NCBI GenBank assembly: GCA_027297085.1
Contig: JAPUIL010000095.1
Location: forward strand, 1 to 8,699
Direction of reading: 5' to 3'
DNA: 8,699 nucleotides
From: Verrucomicrobiota bacterium
Lineage (GTDB): Bacteria > Verrucomicrobiota > Verrucomicrobiia > Opitutales > UBA2995
Shown here: piece by piece, positions 6,259 through 8,699 of the stretch
Layout: each line of letters opens with the position of its first letter
Position numbering within the stretch: the stretch's first letter is position 1
The notes under the pieces: model-generated
What the model was told of the DNA's origin: nothing
Databases searched by the model: none
What the model saw: the letters and a program-made list of their open reading frames with translations, nothing else
Program-made: the position numbers and the translations under genes

Positions 6259-6331
6259 AGGGGACCTTGCTGGACAGGTGACTCACCACAATGAAGCCGC
6301 CGATTGTATTTCGAGCGGTACTCAGCGGCAT
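6212..6331 (-). CDS. Small reading frame (39 residues) with strong ribosome-binding site
   Basis: An ATG at 6331 is preceded by GGAG at six bases, the best ribosome-binding site on this strand of the window. The product starts MPLSTARNTIGGFIVVSHLS and ends in an Arg-rich tail, with no recognised family. Its last 47 bases overlap the start of the 56-residue frame at 6258 in another phase. It may be a leader peptide controlling the genes after it, the first part of one longer protein broken by a frame change, or chance. Confidence 0.3.
   Translation of the reverse strand: MPLSTARNTIGGFIVVSHLSSKVPYVFCTGRPEAVRVLR
6265..6268 (-). promoter_or_regulatory. Ribosome-binding site of the 56-residue small gene
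   Basis: AAGG six bases before the ATG at 6258. This decides the start of the small gene; the later in-frame ATG inside it (after GTTAAGGAA) has a closer, less favourable spacing. Confidence 0.4.
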
Positions 6332-6337
6332 GTTCGA

Positions 6338-6341
6338 CTCC
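6338..6341 (-). promoter_or_regulatory. Ribosome-binding site of the 39-residue small frame
   Basis: GGAG six bases before the ATG at 6331. It is notable because the flanking large genes on this strand (platform, ATPase, glycosyltransferase) have no such clear site. Confidence 0.35.
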
Positions 6342-6411
6342 GCCAGATCCCGGGCGTTTCATTCGCTAATATATTTTTCTTTTTGATTCCGGCTTCGCTT
6401 GGTTGGGATTT

Positions 6412-8094
6412 TCAAGTATAGTTAAGTACCTCTTCAACAGTAGTAACACCTGCTTCGACCGCCTCTATGCCAGCATCCCGAAGCGTCGTCATACCTCCTG
6501 ATAATGCAAGATTCTTAATCTCAGAAGCAGGAGCATGCTTAAGAACCAGTTCTCGTAAACCATCATCCATAACCATCAATTCAAATAACCCTTTCCTGCC
6601 GCGGTATCCTAGATCATGGCAATCCTTACAGCCATTTAGTTTGGAAAAACTACTCTTTTTTACCGGGGAAGCCGGGTAAAGTTGTTGAAGAATGGCGGGA
6701 TCCGGTTGATAACCTATTTTGCAAGAAGGACAAAGGGTGCGCACCAAACGTTGAGCCAAAACTGCTTCGAGTGAGGAAGCAATCAGGTAGGGCTCCATGC
6801 CCATATCAATGAGCCTGGTTATGGCACCGGGCGCATCGTTGGTGTGAAGTGTTGTGAGGACCAAATGACCGGTCTGTGCAGCTTGCACAGCGATTTTTGC
6901 CGTCTCGAGATCCCGAATTTCCCCTACCATCAGAATATCCGGATCTTGGCGGAGAAAGGACCTCAGGGCATGGGCGAATGTTAAGCCAATACCCGGATTT
7001 ACCGCCAACTGCATTATACCATCGATTTCGTATTCGATAGGATCTTCAGCGGTAAGGATTTTATCTTCGTCGCGATTCAAGATTTTCAGGCAACTATACA
7101 AGGTTGTGGTTTTTCCACTACCAGTCGGTCCTGTAACAATAAAGACACCGTTAGGCCGTGTAATGATTTCCCGGGTACCTTGATAAACCGAGTCTGGCAT
7201 TCCAAGGCTGTCCAGTTCGAGGTTAACGATACTTTTATCCAGTACTCGTAAGACAACGCTTTCACCAAATTGTGTTGGCAATGTTGAAACGCGCAGATCA
7301 ATAGCCCGAGCATCCAAAGTCATACGTATGCGGCCGTCCTGTGGTACTCGCTGCTCCGCAATATTCAGGTTCGACAGGACCTTTATTCTGGAAATAACCG
7401 GGAGGGCAAGATTGATGGGCGAAGGTGACATTTCATACAGAGATCCATCCACACGATAGCGAATTCGAAACACGTCCTCAAAAGGTTCGAAGTGAATATC
7501 CGACGCTTTGTCACGAATAGCTTGTTCCAAAACCAGATTCACAAAACGAATGACAGGCGCCTCTTCCGCCATAGCTTCAAGATCCAGATCACCGAATTCG
7601 CCGTCCTTAGGAGTGATTTTCTTAAGAGCATCCATGGCGTCTTCCACTGAAATGGATTCCGAACCGTAAATGGTGTGAATGAGTTGGCTGACCTGGGAAG
7701 GATCGGCAACGACCAGCGTGATATCTCGATTTAGAGCGAACGATAAATCCTCAACCACAGCGTTATTAAAAGGATCCATTGCCAGAAGCTGCAATTCGTA
7801 GCCATCCTGTTTATAGGGAACCACTCCATACATGTGTGCCAATCGACCTTCTACCAAGCCGGCCAGATCTTTCTCAATTTCTACCGGAACTAACGGCTCG
7901 TACGGCCAAACAAGATTCTCCGAAATTGCAGTCAAAAGACCTTCGGCAGAAACTAATTCCGAGTCGATCGCGGTTTGAGCCAACGATTTACCTGTGCGTT
8001 CCTGCTCGTGCAAAATGGACTCGAGTTGGTCAACAGTGAGTCCGTCTATGTGCTTTAATATATCGGCGATTGCCGAATTGTGATCAGGAAACAT
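6412..8094 (-). CDS. Type II secretion/type IV pilus assembly ATPase (GspE/PilB family)
   Basis: This 560-residue cytosolic hexameric motor drives (pseudo)pilus extension through the GspF/PilC platform. An N-terminal GspE/MshEN-type domain fills about 1-140. The linker leads to RFVNLVLEQAIRDKASDIHF (183-202). Walker A is GPTGSGKTT at 322-330, the Asp box is ILTAEDPIEYE at 346-356, Walker B is ILMVGEIRD at 387-395, and the His box is GHLVLTTLHTND at 409-420. A four-Cys zinc site is present as CPSC (455-458) and CKDC (489-492). All expected catalytic residues are there and the length is normal. The sequence mixes PilB-like (ALRSFLRQDPDI, TLHTNDAP) and GspE-like features, so the system type is not fixed by this protein alone; the adjoining pilT-like gene favours a type IV pilus. 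The ATG at 8094 lies 11 bases after the pilT-like stop, without a clear ribosome-binding site. Confidence 0.95.
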   Translation of the reverse strand: MFPDHNSAIADILKHIDGLTVDQLESILHEQERTGKSLAQTAIDSELVSAEGLLTAISENLVWPYEPLVPVEIEKDLAGLVEGRLAHMYGVVPYKQDGYELQLLAMDPFNNAVVEDLSFALNRDITLVVADPSQVSQLIHTIYGSESISVEDAMDALKKITPKDGEFGDLDLEAMAEEAPVIRFVNLVLEQAIRDKASDIHFEPFEDVFRIRYRVDGSLYEMSPSPINLALPVISRIKVLSNLNIAEQRVPQDGRIRMTLDARAIDLRVSTLPTQFGESVVLRVLDKSIVNLELDSLGMPDSVYQGTREIITRPNGVFIVTGPTGSGKTTTLYSCLKILNRDEDKILTAEDPIEYEIDGIMQLAVNPGIGLTFAHALRSFLRQDPDILMVGEIRDLETAKIAVQAAQTGHLVLTTLHTNDAPGAITRLIDMGMEPYLIASSLEAVLAQRLVRTLCPSCKIGYQPDPAILQQLYPASPVKKSSFSKLNGCKDCHDLGYRGRKGLFELMVMDDGLRELVLKHAPASEIKNLALSGGMTTLRDAGIEAVEAGVTTVEEVLNYT

Positions 8095-8105
8095 GCAAAT
8101 GGGTT

Positions 8106-8699
8106 TTAGGCCATTTGAAGGGTCGCTCCCATTTGTGCAAGTTTTTCGCGCATTTCTGATTGATTTTGAGATTTTTCCAAGGCGGTTTCCGCAGGAATCA
8201 GATCGCGGTTATATAAAGAAAGCAGATGTTGATCCAAGGAAATCATTCCATAATTCGCACCGGTCTGGATTTCGGAATTGATCCGATAGGTCTTATTATC
8301 GCGGACCAGTGCCGCGATAGAAGTGGTATTTATCATGATCTCAAAAGCAGCCACTCGACCACCTCCTATCCGGGGGCACAGAACTTGTGAAATAACCGCA
8401 ACGATGGAGGAGGATAGCTGCGTGCGGATTTGATCCTTGGTGGTATCTGAAAAAGCGTCCACAATACGGTCGACTGTGCGAGCAGCGCCTGTGGTGTGTA
8501 ATGTAGCGAAAACAAGGTGACCGGTTTCAGCCGCAGAAACAGCAGCCTCGATGGTCTCAAGATCTCGCATTTCCCCCACCAGAATCGTATCCGGATCCTG
8601 ACGAAGCGCCCCGCGGATGGCATCGGCGAAACTGGAAACATCCACGCCGACTTCACGCTGGGTGACTATACACTTTTTGTGGTCATGGTAATACTCGAT
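8106..8699 (-). CDS. pilT: PilT-like twitching motility/retraction ATPase (N-terminal part outside window)
   Basis: The frame is open to the right edge, giving the last 197 residues. The visible part starts [18 protein letters not shown], just after the Asp box, so Walker A is outside. It then shows [20 protein letters not shown] with Walker B ([10 protein letters not shown]), the His box [13 protein letters not shown], and the C-terminal PilT pattern of [30 protein letters not shown] and [10 protein letters not shown] zinc Cys4 site is absent, as expected for PilT and PilU and unlike PilB. PilT hexamers power pilus retraction by depolymerising pilin into the membrane. PilT versus PilU cannot be told from this part. 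It is the most upstream visible member of the - strand cluster, and the ATPase gene follows 11 bases later. Confidence 0.93.
   Translation of the reverse strand: MEYYHDHKKCIVTQREVGVDVSSFADAIRGALRQDPDTILVGEMRDLETIEAAVSAAETGHLVFATLHTTGAARTVDRIVDAFSDTTKDQIRTQLSSSIVAVISQVLCPRIGGGRVAAFEIMINTTSIAALVRDNKTYRINSEIQTGANYGMISLDQHLLSLYNRDLIPAETALEKSQNQSEMREKLAQMGATLQMA

Noticed and set aside
6119..6411. Possible cyclic-di-GMP riboswitch or other structured RNA in the gap before the glycosyltransferase
   Set aside because: A GC-rich block with GGACGC-like pieces suggested it, but the conserved GEMM core and paired helices could not be laid out on either strand; the small-gene reading explains more.

Overview
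The window looks like chromosomal core DNA from a Gram-negative bacterium with type IV pilus-like motility or secretion genes. The protein styles (topoisomerase III tail with C-terminal repeats, a mycobacterial-style class II aldolase, a pilT-pilB-pilC series split by a glycosyltransferase) would suit the Verrucomicrobiota, perhaps Opitutae. That placement is an impression from memory of the families and was not tested by any search. I see no insertion sequence, phage gene, CRISPR array, rRNA or tRNA.

Left part, + strand (1-2792). The 3' end of a topoisomerase III-type gene enters from the left edge and ends at 760. A hairpin follows it, then an AT-rich promoter zone, then a complete class II fructose-bisphosphate aldolase gene (887-1921) closed by a convincing intrinsic terminator. 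An orphan ABC ATPase of the ModF/YlmA type follows at 2010-2792, with no permease or binding protein beside it.

Middle, - strand (2793-4052). The ABC gene converges on a GNAT acetyltransferase gene (2929-3438), with hairpins in the 136-base gap. From 3439 to 4052 there are 614 bases with no convincing intact gene. They hold one candidate small gene (3508-3749) that reads through only if a single-base shift at a run of six T (A on the coding strand) is allowed, and an imperfect 21-base-period repeat.

Right part, - strand (4053-8699), transcribed right to left: the 3' part of a pilT-like retraction ATPase gene (cut by the window edge), then after 11 bases a complete GspE/PilB assembly ATPase gene. 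Next comes a 320-base stretch holding two unlisted small overlapping reading frames with good ribosome-binding sites. The second of these overlaps the start of a DPM-like family 2 glycosyltransferase gene by ATGA. A 161-base gap with an inverted repeat and a weak terminator-like hairpin leads to a short-form GspF/PilC platform gene. Together PilT, PilB and PilC give the motor and inner-membrane platform of a type IV pilus or type II secretion-like machine. The glycosyltransferase and small genes sit inside that transcription unit.

I did not find a clearly new system. The best candidates for a second look are the small, translationally coupled Cys-containing gene in front of the glycosyltransferase, and the placement of that pair inside the pilus motor cluster.
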